Shown here: in pieces, positions 63,575 to 64,000 of the stretch
Position numbering within the stretch: position 1 is the stretch's first letter
How the letters are laid out: the number at the start of each line of letters is the position of its first letter
DNA from: Spizellomyces punctatus DAOM BR117
Taxonomy: Eukaryota; Chytridiomycota; Chytridiomycetes; Spizellomycetales; Spizellomycetaceae
Length of the DNA stretch: 64,000 nt
NCBI RefSeq assembly: GCF_000182565.1
Contig: NW_015971543.1
Location: forward strand, 124,001-188,000
Direction: 5' to 3'
Program-made: the position numbers and the translations under genes
The notes under the pieces: model-generated
Database searches by the model: none
What the model saw: only the letters and a program-made list of their open reading frames with translations
Told to the model about the DNA's origin: nothing

Positions 63575-64000
63575 ACGATGGACGCTGCAAGAGTTTCTTG
63601 GGTAGGTATTGTACAGTTTGGTGGATTTTTATGGATATGTTCTTAGTTGCAGTAGTAGCATATTATCTTTATTATAATTATTACCGATGACGAACCTCAT
63701 AATAATAATGGTCAAAGGTCATCACTAACACAACGATCCCCTGCATACTGTCATCACGTTGGGGTCAGTAGGGTGAGATATGCATCGGCATTGCACAGTT
63801 GATCATTCTTTGGGTTCCTGTGCACCTCAGCCGACATGTTCAGGCTGGCTTCTTTTCAGAACATTGAAACCCCCATGCGCAATGATCCTGTGGGCTAAAC
63901 AGATAGGGTGTCACCTGAGCGTAAACAACAAGAAGGTTCCGAGTAGAGTGTGGGGCAATGTGTCCCCCTCTATATCCTCAAAAACCCCGGATCACATGTA
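63575..64000. other. Intergenic region at the right edge
   Basis: AT-rich 3' flank (TATTATCTTTATTATAATTA near 63660) and then sequence with no recognisable gene to the window end. Confidence 0.4.

Overview
This window looks like nuclear DNA of an early-diverging, probably flagellated (chytrid-type) fungus. That placement is inference. The fungal side rests on a Dbf2/Sid2-type kinase, a fungal-style two-finger GATA factor with the Trp-Arg-Leu-Trp N-terminal motif, UVDE and an S1/P1 nuclease. Genes that Dikarya usually lack or have altered (RSU1, FAM72, MINDY-4, an asteroid/ASTE1 nuclease) sit beside them. Genes are dense, on both strands, and carry many short GT-AG introns (about 45-80 bp). 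Two runs of N (21259-21455 and 56333-56432) are assembly gaps.

Layout. 1-13 kb: 5' end of an unknown membrane protein, OMA1 protease, S1/P1 nuclease, MINDY-4 deubiquitinase, asteroid nuclease, RSU1-like LRR protein and a reticulon. 13-15 kb: a tRNA m3C methyltransferase with three micro-exons. 15-18.5 kb: gene-free, GC-rich, degenerate tandem repeats and a 36-base poly-T. 18.5-27.2 kb: TRM13, a gap-truncated and frameshifted PAS-kinase-like gene, an unknown seven-helix membrane protein and UVDE. 27.7-30.9 kb: a long disordered protein with an unrecognised folded C-terminus. 31-34.8 kb: accessory island with a TA-flanked TIR element, a tRNA-Ser, scrambled fragments of two host genes found elsewhere in this window, and decayed repeats. 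34.8-50.4 kb: PA-TM-RING ubiquitin ligase, ABCC transporter, Dbf2/Sid2 kinase and a GT14 glycosyltransferase. 50.8-51.4 kb: a second, inverted and diverged copy of the TIR-type element. 52-64 kb: FAM72, GATA factor, a membrane-anchored Sec14/CRAL-TRIO protein, a dual-specificity phosphatase and an alpha/beta-hydrolase-like protein.

The genes are mostly unrelated housekeeping and signalling functions, with no operon-like logic. Shared themes are tRNA modification (TRM13, the m3C methyltransferase), DNA repair or nuclease activity (UVDE, asteroid, S1/P1) and membrane biology. The most unusual structure is at 32.58-33.46 kb. There, a 63-bp piece of the Sec14-like gene (57871-57933, one mismatch) is fused to an antisense piece of the ABC transporter gene (about 41205-41258), and the fused junction occurs twice.
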